Below are positions 15,685 through 23,422 of a stretch of DNA of 62,169 bases, piece by piece. The notes below the pieces were generated by a model, which worked only from the letters and a program-made list of their open reading frames with translations, was not told where the DNA came from and did no database searches. A program made the translations under genes and the position numbers. The stretch covers positions 1-62,169 of the forward strand of contig CAJOMN010000017.1 in the NCBI GenBank assembly GCA_905235745.1, written 5' to 3'. The stretch is from an uncultured Lachnospiraceae bacterium (GTDB taxonomy: Bacteria > Bacillota > Clostridia > Lachnospirales > Lachnospiraceae). How positions within the stretch are numbered: the first letter of the stretch is position 1; every line of letters begins with the position of its first letter.

Positions 15685-17100
15685 TTATTGTGCGGTTGCC
15701 GCTTTCATCATAATCGCGCATTCAACACGCTTACGCTGCAAAGAGCATCCTATATCGTATACTCCGTTGATATCTCCGGTAAAATTGTATGCATTCGCTG
15801 CACATCCCCCGCTGCAATACAGTTTGGCAAAACAGCCCCTGCACTCCTTTCGCGAGTATACATTGCATTTTTTGAACCTGTCACGAAGGTGCGTATCGGT
15901 CACTCCCGTATCAACGTTTCCCATCAGAAAATCAGGCATTCCCACAAACTGGTGGCACGGATAGAGATCTCCGTTCGGAGCGACTGCCAGATATTCGCAT
16001 CCCGAACCGCATCCCGATAATCTTTTGTATGCACACGGTCCTCCCGACAGGTCTATCATGAAATGGAAGAAATTGACCGCTTTTCCTTCGCGCTTTCTCT
16101 CCAGAAGGTACTTCGCAAGTATATCATACTGTTCAAGCAGCTGCGGAACATCTTCTTCGCGTATCGCATAACGCTCGCCCGGCGGGGCGACAACCGGTTC
16201 GACCGATATCTGCTTAAAGCCAAGATCCGCAAGATGCTTCACATCTTCCGCAAAATCAAGATTGTAGTGCGTAAATGTTCCCCTTACGTAATAATTCATC
16301 TGGCCGCGCGATTCGGCAGCCTTCTGAAATACGGGAACTATACGGTCGTAACTTCCCTGACCTCCGCGCATCGGGCGCATCCTGTCATGTACCTCCCTGC
16401 GCCCGTCAATGGAAAGTACGAGATTTCCCATTTCCTTGTTGGCAAATTCCAGTATGTCGTCATCAAGAAGCATGCCGTTCGTCGTAAGCGTAAAACGGAA
16501 CTTCTTGTTATTGGCTTCTTCGATCGACCGTGCATACTCAACTATCTGCTTTACAACCTCGAAATTCATGAGCGGCTCACCGCCGAAGAAATCAACCTCG
16601 AGATTATGCCTCTCCCCGGACTGCGCGACAAGCATGTCGATCGCACGCTTTCCCACGTCAAAGCTCATAAGTTCGCGCTTTCCGTGGTATTCTCCCTCAC
16701 CCGCAAAACAGTATTGGCAGGCAAGATTACAGTCATGCGCGATATGAAGGCAAAGAGCCTTAACAACGGTCTCCCTTTGGGCATAATCGGAAATATAATC
16801 CGCATACAGATCATCGGCGAACAGATTCCCGCTCTCTATCAGATAGGCTACTTCCTCATATGCTTCGGCAATCTCGCTGCTGTCATAAGAACCAAGCTTT
16901 GCACCAAGATAATCCCTGATATCATCATAGGAAACCGCCCTGATATCATCCTCATCGATGACGGATCTTATCGCGGTTTTTTGTGAATACTCATCAAGCG
17001 CCGCTATCATGTCATATACGATATCATCGACGACATGAATGCTTCCGCTCTCGATATCCATTACAATATTATAACCGTTATTCTGGTACTGATGGATCAA
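15685..17100 (-). CDS. scfB: SCIFF-peptide radical SAM maturase
   Basis: A 471-residue radical SAM enzyme that forms Cys-to-alpha-carbon thioether crosslinks in the SCIFF ranthipeptide. The N-terminus (MIHQYQNNGYNIVMDIESGS) is the peptide-recognition-type region. CNLACQYC near residue 130 is the CxxxCxxC site for the SAM-binding [4Fe-4S] cluster. The C-terminal SPASM domain is cysteine-rich (CGSGCEYLAVAPNGDLYPCH, CNVYSRKECRGCFAKLYCSG, then GCAANAYNF). The start is a TTG eight bases after AGGAA, chosen because the protein aligns from there with the family start; no ATG fits. A terminator hairpin separates it from scfA, and secDF follows. Confidence 0.94.
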   Translation of the reverse strand: MIHQYQNNGYNIVMDIESGSIHVVDDIVYDMIAALDEYSQKTAIRSVIDEDDIRAVSYDDIRDYLGAKLGSYDSSEIAEAYEEVAYLIESGNLFADDLYADYISDYAQRETVVKALCLHIAHDCNLACQYCFAGEGEYHGKRELMSFDVGKRAIDMLVAQSGERHNLEVDFFGGEPLMNFEVVKQIVEYARSIEEANNKKFRFTLTTNGMLLDDDILEFANKEMGNLVLSIDGRREVHDRMRPMRGGQGSYDRIVPVFQKAAESRGQMNYYVRGTFTHYNLDFAEDVKHLADLGFKQISVEPVVAPPGERYAIREEDVPQLLEQYDILAKYLLERKREGKAVNFFHFMIDLSGGPCAYKRLSGCGSGCEYLAVAPNGDLYPCHQFVGMPDFLMGNVDTGVTDTHLRDRFKKCNVYSRKECRGCFAKLYCSGGCAANAYNFTGDINGVYDIGCSLQRKRVECAIMMKAATAQ

Positions 17101-17130
17101 ATGCCGGTTCCTGCCCTTTCTGTTACATTA

Positions 17131-17156
17131 GAAAAAGCCCCTTTAAGAGCTTTTTC
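17131..17156 (-). terminator. Attenuating terminator between scfA and scfB
   Basis: GAAAAAGC and GCTTTTTC form an 8-base stem around a 10-base loop, with T-rich sequence on the minus-strand 3' side. Its place between the peptide gene and the enzyme gene would let much more scfA than scfB message be made. Confidence 0.75.
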
Positions 17157-17181
17157 ATGCAAACAGCTATTTGCAACTGCT

Positions 17182-17325
17182 TTACTGAGCCTTCTCGCAG
17201 CTCTGGTTACCAACGGTGCACGATGTCTTGCATGCCGACTGGCATGACGTCTGACACTCGCCGCATCCGCCCTTCTTGATCGACTTCTTCAGATCTCTTG
17301 TCTGTAAAGATTTGATATGTTTCAT
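17182..17325 (-). CDS. scfA: SCIFF ranthipeptide precursor
   Basis: A 47-residue peptide, MKHIKSLQTRDLKKSIKKGG followed by CGECQTSCQSACKTSCTVGN and QSCEKAQ. It has the six cysteines in 45 residues (C21, C24, C28, C32, C36, C43) that define the SCIFF family of Clostridia. The maturase beside it is expected to install thioether crosslinks in the cysteine region. The biological role of SCIFF is not settled; quorum-type signalling has been proposed. Two ATG codons are adjacent (17328 and 17325). The second gives the usual family start and lies seven bases after GGAGGACAG. It has its own promoter and terminator. Confidence 0.95.
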   Translation of the reverse strand: MKHIKSLQTRDLKKSIKKGGCGECQTSCQSACKTSCTVGNQSCEKAQ

Positions 17326-17364
17326 CATCTGTCCTCCACACTCTTATGAGAGTAACTCCACAGA

Positions 17365-17393
17365 ATTATAGCATAACGGCTATCCAATGGAAA
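17365..17393 (-). promoter_or_regulatory. scfA promoter
   Basis: Minus-strand TTTCCA (17388-17393) and perfect TATAAT (17365-17370) are 17 bases apart, 37 bases before the scfA ATG pair. The near-palindrome ACTCT-CATA-AGAGT lies between the -10 and the gene and may fold in the leader. Confidence 0.65.
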
Positions 17394-17401
17394 GAGATTT
17401 T

Positions 17402-18505
17402 TTAATGGGTGAGGAAATACAGCAGCGCAATGATCGCCACAACGATCACTATCGCAAGAGCTACACGCCATCCGGATATCGGATATTCTCCTCCGACCTT
17501 TCCCGACTGCCCGTTTACGGCAAACTGGTATGTCTTGTCTTTGTAATTGAAGCATGACAGCCATACCGGGAGCATAAGGTATTTGTATGTGATGTTCGAA
17601 TATGTTGTCTCTCCCTTGAAATTCCTGACATGATCGGCGTTATAGCGATCCATTATACTGCTCTCGATAGAGGACTGGAGCTTTCTTTTGATATACTCCT
17701 TGGCCTTCTCCCATGCGTCCTTGAGCCCTATCGAGTAGCGCTCGGCCAAAAAGCCGGCAAGATATTCAGGCTTGTAGGACTTGTTGTCTTTCGTATCAAA
17801 CGGCTCGACGCACTTTAGAACCTTGACATTCTGGTCACCTGTTCCGGCGACAAGCTCATCATCTATGAATTCATCATAAGTCCCGCTTGTCCTGTGCCAG
17901 TCCGTAACGGTATGTTTGTCGTCGCCTTCTCCTTCGGTCCTGTCTATTCCGTATTCCGCCGTGTACTGTGTACGCGTATCGGCATCAAATGTCCAGTAGG
18001 GAAGATAGATACCCTTGAACTTGTCCGCCTTGGCACTTCTCTTGGCCGCTTTCGGGGCAAACCACTTCTTCGACAGCCACCGCGTAAAACGCTCTCCGGC
18101 CTCCTTGGCGGTTATCTTGAACACAACTACCCCGTTCGGGGCAAGTGTCTGAACATCATTTGCCTCCATAACCTGGTTGGAGCCACAATAGGGACATTCA
18201 TTGGAGACCGTAAGCGCATCATATACCGATACGGCTCCGCATGACTTGCACGTTACCGTCTTCTGGCTGATGCCCCAGTTACAGTTTCCCGTATGCTCCG
18301 CTGTCGCAAAATCCTGCTCGGCAGCTACCGTCTCACCAACAGAGTTTTCTGTCTTGATCTCTTCATGATAGCCGCAATACGGACAATACATCCCTCCGGT
18401 TGAAGGGTCAAAATCCATAGTGGCTCCGCATTGCGGGCACTTTCTGTCCGTTTCCTTCATTGTATCGACTTTTTCCGCATTCATAACATCTTCGTAATCA
18501 GCCAT
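17402..18505 (-). CDS. Zinc-ribbon protein with C-terminal membrane anchor
   Basis: A 367-residue protein. Two zinc ribbons occupy the N-terminal third: CPQCGATMDFDPSTGGMYCP with YCGYH (about 24-47), and VTCKSCGAVSVYDALTVSNE with CPYCGS (about 83-108). A long soluble middle part holds FKGIYLPYWTFDADTRTQYT, a motif shared by a group usually annotated as TFIIB-type zinc-ribbon proteins. One transmembrane helix closes the protein (VALAIVIVVAIIALLYFLTH). The function of the group is not known. The ATG follows the stop of the neighbouring zinc-ribbon gene by one base, so the two are translationally coupled and probably work together. Confidence 0.8.
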   Translation of the reverse strand: MADYEDVMNAEKVDTMKETDRKCPQCGATMDFDPSTGGMYCPYCGYHEEIKTENSVGETVAAEQDFATAEHTGNCNWGISQKTVTCKSCGAVSVYDALTVSNECPYCGSNQVMEANDVQTLAPNGVVVFKITAKEAGERFTRWLSKKWFAPKAAKRSAKADKFKGIYLPYWTFDADTRTQYTAEYGIDRTEGEGDDKHTVTDWHRTSGTYDEFIDDELVAGTGDQNVKVLKCVEPFDTKDNKSYKPEYLAGFLAERYSIGLKDAWEKAKEYIKRKLQSSIESSIMDRYNADHVRNFKGETTYSNITYKYLMLPVWLSCFNYKDKTYQFAVNGQSGKVGGEYPISGWRVALAIVIVVAIIALLYFLTH

Positions 18506-18506
18506 A

Positions 18507-20063
18507 TCATTCTACCCCGCTATTCTCTGACTTTGGTTTTGCTACTCTCTCTCCGGCAGCTTCCTCTTCCGGCGCTTCCGAACCTTCTTCATTGTTCTTG
18601 GCCTCCGGCGCATCTGTTTCGGATGCCTTCAGCTCTTCGTATTCATCTCCCGGATACTCATCTTCTGCCTCCGATATATATATACGCCCTCCGCCCTTGT
18701 CTATAAAGGCAACATTATACTTGTCCGCCAGGTACAGGGCGCTGTTATCTCCGGTAAAGCTCTTAGCTCCGGCCGATCTTAATATATCGAGAACCTTTGC
18801 GTCAAACGCGTCGGGTGGCTCCCCGTTTGCGTATTCGCTTCCGTATTGTTCGAGCCTGGCCTTATCAAGAGGATCGGCCGATGTTTCGTCCGCGACCGCC
18901 TTCTGTATCTCTTTGCCGTAGCACTCGCTTATATACATAAAGAGATCTGTCGGTATTGTATTTGCCGCAAATATGTCAAACGCCTCCGAATAATCCTCAT
19001 AATCGTCTATATTTCCGGTTTCATAGCAAAGGATTGCGAGATTGTACCATTCCGTTATGCTTCCTCTGTCATTATAATCCGAATTGGCATACATCAGATT
19101 AAACGCCATTGACGGAACATAGTATTTGCAGTACAGAACATTCTTGTCTGAGAGCGTTATCTCGTATTCATACACCTTTGCCGAACACTCATAATCCATG
19201 TTCGCATATGTCGTGTTCTCTCCGACATGCGCATAATCCCCGATATCGCCGAACAGTTCGTCGCTTTTTGATTTTGCAAGCTCTTCAATGGCGGATACAG
19301 TCTTATCCGAGATATCGTACTCATTCGTTATATTAAACTTTGCACCCGGATAGCTCTGTTTCAGGAGCGGATCAAGATAGCTCCTGTCACCGTCATATTT
19401 GAAATATGTCATATAGTTGGTAAGATCCATTTCGTCGCTGTGGCTCTGTCCGGTCTCGCTTACCTTGTACCACAGCCTTCTCGGCGACAGATACGTAAAT
19501 CTCACAACGCTGTCTTCATTGGAAGCCGTATAATTGATACTGAAGGGGTACCGGTCACAGTACACTTCATAATCCGTATACAGATCCCTTACCGACAGTT
19601 CCTTCGGGAGAACCGTGGTCAGTATCACGTTTCCCGCCTCATCGGCTACTTCCACGTAATCATAATACGTTCCCTTGCCGTCAACGACAGGTCTTGACGG
19701 TTCCTCTTCGACAGGCTCCGGCTCAGCCGCAGGTTCCGGCTCAGTCATGTCGGCATCTTCCTCACCGGTTCCGGCATCCGCCGTTTCCGTGTCGCCTATC
19801 CCGGTTGCCGGCATTTTCAGCCCGCCGCTGCCAAGTCCGTTCATGAACAGCAGGACGAGGGCGACCAGTACAACCACAAGCCCGATTATCATGGCAACGA
19901 TCTTACCCGTTGCCTTCTTGCGCTTGCTTTCCTCCTCAAGGGTCTCCATGACCTCTATCGGATACATAGACACGTTCTCGGCTATCGTCACATCAGCGCC
20001 GCATCTGATGCAGTTGGTATGCGTATCTTCAAGAAGCATCCCGCATTTTTTACAATACTTCAT
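18507..20063 (-). CDS. Zinc-ribbon single-pass membrane protein
   Basis: A 518-residue protein. It starts with a zinc ribbon (MKYCKKCGMLLEDTHTNCIR with CGAD), followed by a transmembrane helix (KIVAMIIGLVVVLVALVLLF, about 53-73). Next is an acidic Pro/Glu-rich linker (TEPEPAAEPEPVEEEPSRP), then a folded external region of about 350 residues with repeated helices, and an acidic tail rich in Glu and Ala. The N-terminus in the cytoplasm and large C-terminal part outside is the expected orientation. No catalytic site is recognised. The same design, a zinc ribbon joined to an external domain, is used by several sensor-like proteins in Clostridia. It is coupled to the next zinc-ribbon gene. Confidence 0.75.
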   Translation of the reverse strand: MKYCKKCGMLLEDTHTNCIRCGADVTIAENVSMYPIEVMETLEEESKRKKATGKIVAMIIGLVVVLVALVLLFMNGLGSGGLKMPATGIGDTETADAGTGEEDADMTEPEPAAEPEPVEEEPSRPVVDGKGTYYDYVEVADEAGNVILTTVLPKELSVRDLYTDYEVYCDRYPFSINYTASNEDSVVRFTYLSPRRLWYKVSETGQSHSDEMDLTNYMTYFKYDGDRSYLDPLLKQSYPGAKFNITNEYDISDKTVSAIEELAKSKSDELFGDIGDYAHVGENTTYANMDYECSAKVYEYEITLSDKNVLYCKYYVPSMAFNLMYANSDYNDRGSITEWYNLAILCYETGNIDDYEDYSEAFDIFAANTIPTDLFMYISECYGKEIQKAVADETSADPLDKARLEQYGSEYANGEPPDAFDAKVLDILRSAGAKSFTGDNSALYLADKYNVAFIDKGGGRIYISEAEDEYPGDEYEELKASETDAPEAKNNEEGSEAPEEEAAGERVAKPKSENSGVE

Positions 20064-20088
20064 ACATCCTCCGTTTTAGGCAATAACG

Positions 20089-21357
20089 TCACCTCTTAAA
20101 CTCCGAGTAGTAGAATTCTCTAATATTATCCGCTGAAAAGCCTTCTTTTTCAAGTTGTTCCTTCTGAAACTTTTTATTTTTGTTCATCATCGATACAAGA
20201 ACACAGGCTCCCTGTTCGCGAAGCCTCATCGCCTCTTGCATGACCGATGCCGTAAAATCACCCGATGCGCCCTTTTCTATGAGGAAAGCATATTTTTCTT
20301 TTGAACCGGGCACCTGATAGTCCCTGTCAAGGAGAATGGTGATGATCCGCTCAAATCCTATGGAAAATCCGCATGCGCACACTTTGCTTCCGGTAAACTT
20401 TCCGATCATCTCGTCATATCTGCCTCCGCCCGCAACGCTTGAGCCGAATTCATCCATTGTTATCTCAAATATTGTTCCAGTGTAGTACGACATGCCGCGC
20501 ACGAGAGTCGGGTCAAAGACAACATTGAAATCGGCATTTTTGACCTGCTCCACGCTCTCCATTATATCGCACAAGCCGCTTATACAGTCACCGTCAAGAT
20601 ACTCCGACAGCTCATCCGAAAGGCTCTTTAGATACGATGCGTCATTTGCGCCTTCCCGGAACAAAGAGAGATATCTGTCTATGCATCCGCTGTCATATCC
20701 GGCTGATACAAGCTCTTCCCGTACTCCTTCGGCGCCGATCTTGTCCATCTTGTCAAGAATGATAAAGACCGTATCAAGGTCATCCTCGCCAAACCCGCTG
20801 CAAAGAGCCATTGCACGAAGTATGCGCCGGTCGTTGATCCTTACCGTAAAATTCTTGAAATCAAGTCTTGCAAGTAGTGTCGTCGTGGCAGTTATCAGCT
20901 CTATCTCGGCAAGATTGGTCGCGTCGCCGAGTATATCTATATCGCACTGCACAAACTGACGGAATCTTCCCTTCTGCGGTCTGTCGGCGCGCCATACGGG
21001 ACCTATCTGAAGTGCCTTGAAAGGGTTCGGAAGCTCCGCGCTGTGCGCAGCATAAAATCTCGACAGCGGAAGTGTCAGGTCGTACCGGAGCCCCGAATCG
21101 GCAAGATCGTCTTCCCGGGTTTTATCATCAAGAACAAGCTTGTCTCCTCTTTTTAATATCTTGAATATAAGCTTTTCGTTCTCTCCGCCCTGCTTGCTGA
21201 GCAGATTTTCAATGTGCTCAACCGCCGGAGTCTCTATCGCGGTAAACCCGAATGTCTGGTACGTTTCCTTGACGAGCTGCGTAACATAATCCCTTATCCG
21301 CATCTCCGCGGGCAGTATATCCTTCATTCCCGTTACGGGTTTTTTGATCATTGCCAT
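20089..21357 (-). CDS. hisS: Histidine-tRNA ligase
   Basis: A class II aminoacyl-tRNA synthetase of 422 residues, the normal length. Motif 1 lies in the N-terminal part (GMKDILPAEMRIRDYVTQLV), motif 2 in GLRYDLTLPLSRFYAAH and QIGPVWRADRPQKGRFRQF, the histidine-specific segment in RGMSYYTGTIFEI, and motif 3 in GGRYDEMIGKF with CACGFSIGFERI. The anticodon-binding domain follows and ends KEGFSADNIREFYYSEFKR. HisZ, the paralogue in histidine biosynthesis, is unlikely because the histidine-A and motif segments and the C-terminal domain are complete. The ATG is behind AAGGGGAATAAA. Confidence 0.93.
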   Translation of the reverse strand: MAMIKKPVTGMKDILPAEMRIRDYVTQLVKETYQTFGFTAIETPAVEHIENLLSKQGGENEKLIFKILKRGDKLVLDDKTREDDLADSGLRYDLTLPLSRFYAAHSAELPNPFKALQIGPVWRADRPQKGRFRQFVQCDIDILGDATNLAEIELITATTTLLARLDFKNFTVRINDRRILRAMALCSGFGEDDLDTVFIILDKMDKIGAEGVREELVSAGYDSGCIDRYLSLFREGANDASYLKSLSDELSEYLDGDCISGLCDIMESVEQVKNADFNVVFDPTLVRGMSYYTGTIFEITMDEFGSSVAGGGRYDEMIGKFTGSKVCACGFSIGFERIITILLDRDYQVPGSKEKYAFLIEKGASGDFTASVMQEAMRLREQGACVLVSMMNKNKKFQKEQLEKEGFSADNIREFYYSEFKR

Positions 21358-21371
21358 TTTATTCCCCTTTT

Positions 21372-22790
21372 CTATGTAAACAATTTTCTCTTTCTGTCGA
21401 TCATTTCCTCGATACTGTCAATATACATTGCCACATCCTTGACGTTATCGCACCGCTCGATCCTGCCGTCGGCAAATACGCGCTTTGATATCGTTCCGGC
21501 TCCCGCTGCGGCAATATCGGTCACTTCCTCCATGATCACGACATTGTATATGCCGAAGCACTCCCTGCGTGCATAACCGACGTTTTCAAAATTCCCTGCC
21601 ATGTTCTTCTGACGGTACAGGTAATACGGAACGAGTCCCAGACTTCTTGCGCCTTTATCGGCGACATCCATTATCTCCGGAGTGTTGATGCTTTTGATAT
21701 CCGGATGTTCCTCAAGGTACCGGTGCATATCGGCCGCTCTCTTGATCGCCATCGAATGTATCGTGATGCTGTCAGGCATAAGAGCTCCTATCCTGGCGAA
21801 AGTATTGGCAACATCTCCCGCCGTCTCTCCCGGAAGCCCGAGAATAAGGTCGGTATTGATATTGGTAAACCCGGCTGCCCTTGCCGCTTCAAAAGCGCGG
21901 TAAACGTCATCCGTAGTATGGCTCCTGCCGATTATGCGAAGCGTTTTGTCATTCATGGTCTGTGGATTGATCGATATCCTGCCGACTCCCGCCGCATAAA
22001 GCGCTTCAAGCTTATCGTCGGTAATGCTGTCAGGACGGCCTGCTTCAACGGTTATCTCCCCGACGTGCGACATGTCGAAGCTGTCCCTGATATATCCGAT
22101 AAGCCCGGACAGCTGCCGTGCGGACAGTGTCGTAGGCGTGCCACCTCCCACATAGACGCTGTCAACGTGCCTGTCCCTGTAGCAGTCCGAGAAGAAATCA
22201 ATCTCACGCTTCAATGCGTCGAGATATCTGTCTGTCTGCGGCTCCCAGCAGGCGATTGGATACGACGTAAATGAACAGTACAGGCATCTTGTCGGACAAA
22301 AAGGTATACCGACGTACAGGCTGAAGCCTCCCGGTTCAAGGCCGCTTAAGACATCTTGTTCCCTGTGGGCAATGGATACGGCAAGATTTGCCTTTTCATC
22401 CGAGCACAGGTATACGGACTTCATATGATCTGCCGCTTCCCGGTCGGTATATCCCTCCCTTATCATCTTCATGGGAACCTTCACGGGACGTATCCCCGTC
22501 ATAGTCCCCCACGGGAGCTTCTTTCCGGTAATCCCGGACAGCAGATCATACAGCAGGCGTTTTAATATGTTTTTAACATTCGGGCGCTCATTATCATACA
22601 GTTTACCTTCCCGTATGTCCCGGCTGCATGATCGCCCGCCGCAGACCCTTATACGGTCATCGGATACAAGAACGCTAATATCCCAGTCATCACCTTCGCT
22701 TACGATAGCAACATCCTCTTCGGGATAGAATGCTTTGACGAGCGAATGAACGTCATATGAATAGCCGGGGCTGTTAAGCAGTACCTTCAT
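21372..22790 (-). CDS. hemZ: HemZ-type coproporphyrinogen III oxidase family protein
   Basis: A 472-residue radical SAM enzyme of the HemN/HemW superfamily. The SAM-cluster motif is CPTRCLYCSF within LYVGIPFCPTRCLYCSF, followed by DSVYVGGGTPTTLSARQL and GRISINPQTMNDKTL. The N-terminal 150 residues (starting MKVLLNSPGYSYDVHSLVKA) are the extension that identifies HemZ rather than HemW. HemZ is annotated as oxygen-independent coproporphyrinogen dehydrogenase, but its activity is poorly supported in organisms without a full haem pathway, so the reaction is tentative. It starts five bases after the stop of the MBL hydrolase gene, in a relA-MBL-hemZ-hisS operon. Confidence 0.88.
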   Translation of the reverse strand: MKVLLNSPGYSYDVHSLVKAFYPEEDVAIVSEGDDWDISVLVSDDRIRVCGGRSCSRDIREGKLYDNERPNVKNILKRLLYDLLSGITGKKLPWGTMTGIRPVKVPMKMIREGYTDREAADHMKSVYLCSDEKANLAVSIAHREQDVLSGLEPGGFSLYVGIPFCPTRCLYCSFTSYPIACWEPQTDRYLDALKREIDFFSDCYRDRHVDSVYVGGGTPTTLSARQLSGLIGYIRDSFDMSHVGEITVEAGRPDSITDDKLEALYAAGVGRISINPQTMNDKTLRIIGRSHTTDDVYRAFEAARAAGFTNINTDLILGLPGETAGDVANTFARIGALMPDSITIHSMAIKRAADMHRYLEEHPDIKSINTPEIMDVADKGARSLGLVPYYLYRQKNMAGNFENVGYARRECFGIYNVVIMEEVTDIAAAGAGTISKRVFADGRIERCDNVKDVAMYIDSIEEMIDRKRKLFT

Positions 22791-22795
22791 GACTG

Positions 22796-23422
22796 TCAGG
22801 ATACAAACGGATTATAGGCCAGTTCACGCTCTATAGTCGTGGATTCGCCGTGGCCAGGATATACCTTCACATCTTTCGGAAATCTGTTCACGATCATTTC
22901 CACGCTCTGCATTAACTGTTCTCCGCTTCCGGTCGGAAGATCGGTCCTTCCGACAGAACCGGCAAAGAGCGTATCTCCGGAAAACAGCCATTTCTCACTC
23001 TCCACATAATAACAGCAGCTCCCTATCGTATGTCCGGGAGTCGCGACCACCTCAAAGGTGATCCCGGCAAGCTCCTGTTTGTCGCCGTCGCACAGAAGCA
23101 CATCGGGCTCTACAGTGTACGGACGGCGTATATCGTCCGACGCGTTAAGGCTCGAATTGCCGCATACTTCCTTTTCGGCCGAAAGTGCATACAGCTTGGC
23201 GCCTGATCTTTCCGCAAGCTCATGGCATCCCATGATATGGTCGAAATGCCCGTGAGTCAGCAGTATTCCGCATACTCTGAATCCCTTTTCGGTCATCTTG
23301 TCATATATACCGTTCTTGGCCGGGTCAATCACGACCGCCTCCATCGTATCAGAATCGTATACGATATAACAGTTTGTTTCAACTGCTCCCAATACCATCC
23401 TGCCAACTTTAATGTTTCCCAT
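22796..23422 (-). CDS. MBL-fold metallohydrolase, glyoxalase II-like
   Basis: A 208-residue metallo-beta-lactamase-fold enzyme. The metal-binding motif is LTHGHFDHIMG (HxHxDH, about residue 56), with TPGHTIGSCCYYV, FSGDTLFAGSVGRTDLPTG and VYPGHGEST giving the remaining ligands. The order and the ending fit the YcbL-type hydroxyacylglutathione-hydrolase-like group, common beside relA in Firmicutes; a thioesterase role is known for relatives, but the substrate here is unknown. The start ATG overlaps the relA stop (TGATG), so translation is coupled. Confidence 0.9.
   Translation of the reverse strand: MGNIKVGRMVLGAVETNCYIVYDSDTMEAVVIDPAKNGIYDKMTEKGFRVCGILLTHGHFDHIMGCHELAERSGAKLYALSAEKEVCGNSSLNASDDIRRPYTVEPDVLLCDGDKQELAGITFEVVATPGHTIGSCCYYVESEKWLFSGDTLFAGSVGRTDLPTGSGEQLMQSVEMIVNRFPKDVKVYPGHGESTTIERELAYNPFVS

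Noticed and set aside
16063-16986. Plus-strand ORF of 307 codons
   Set aside because: Antisense to scfB, whose cluster motifs are intact. No promoter or ribosome site.
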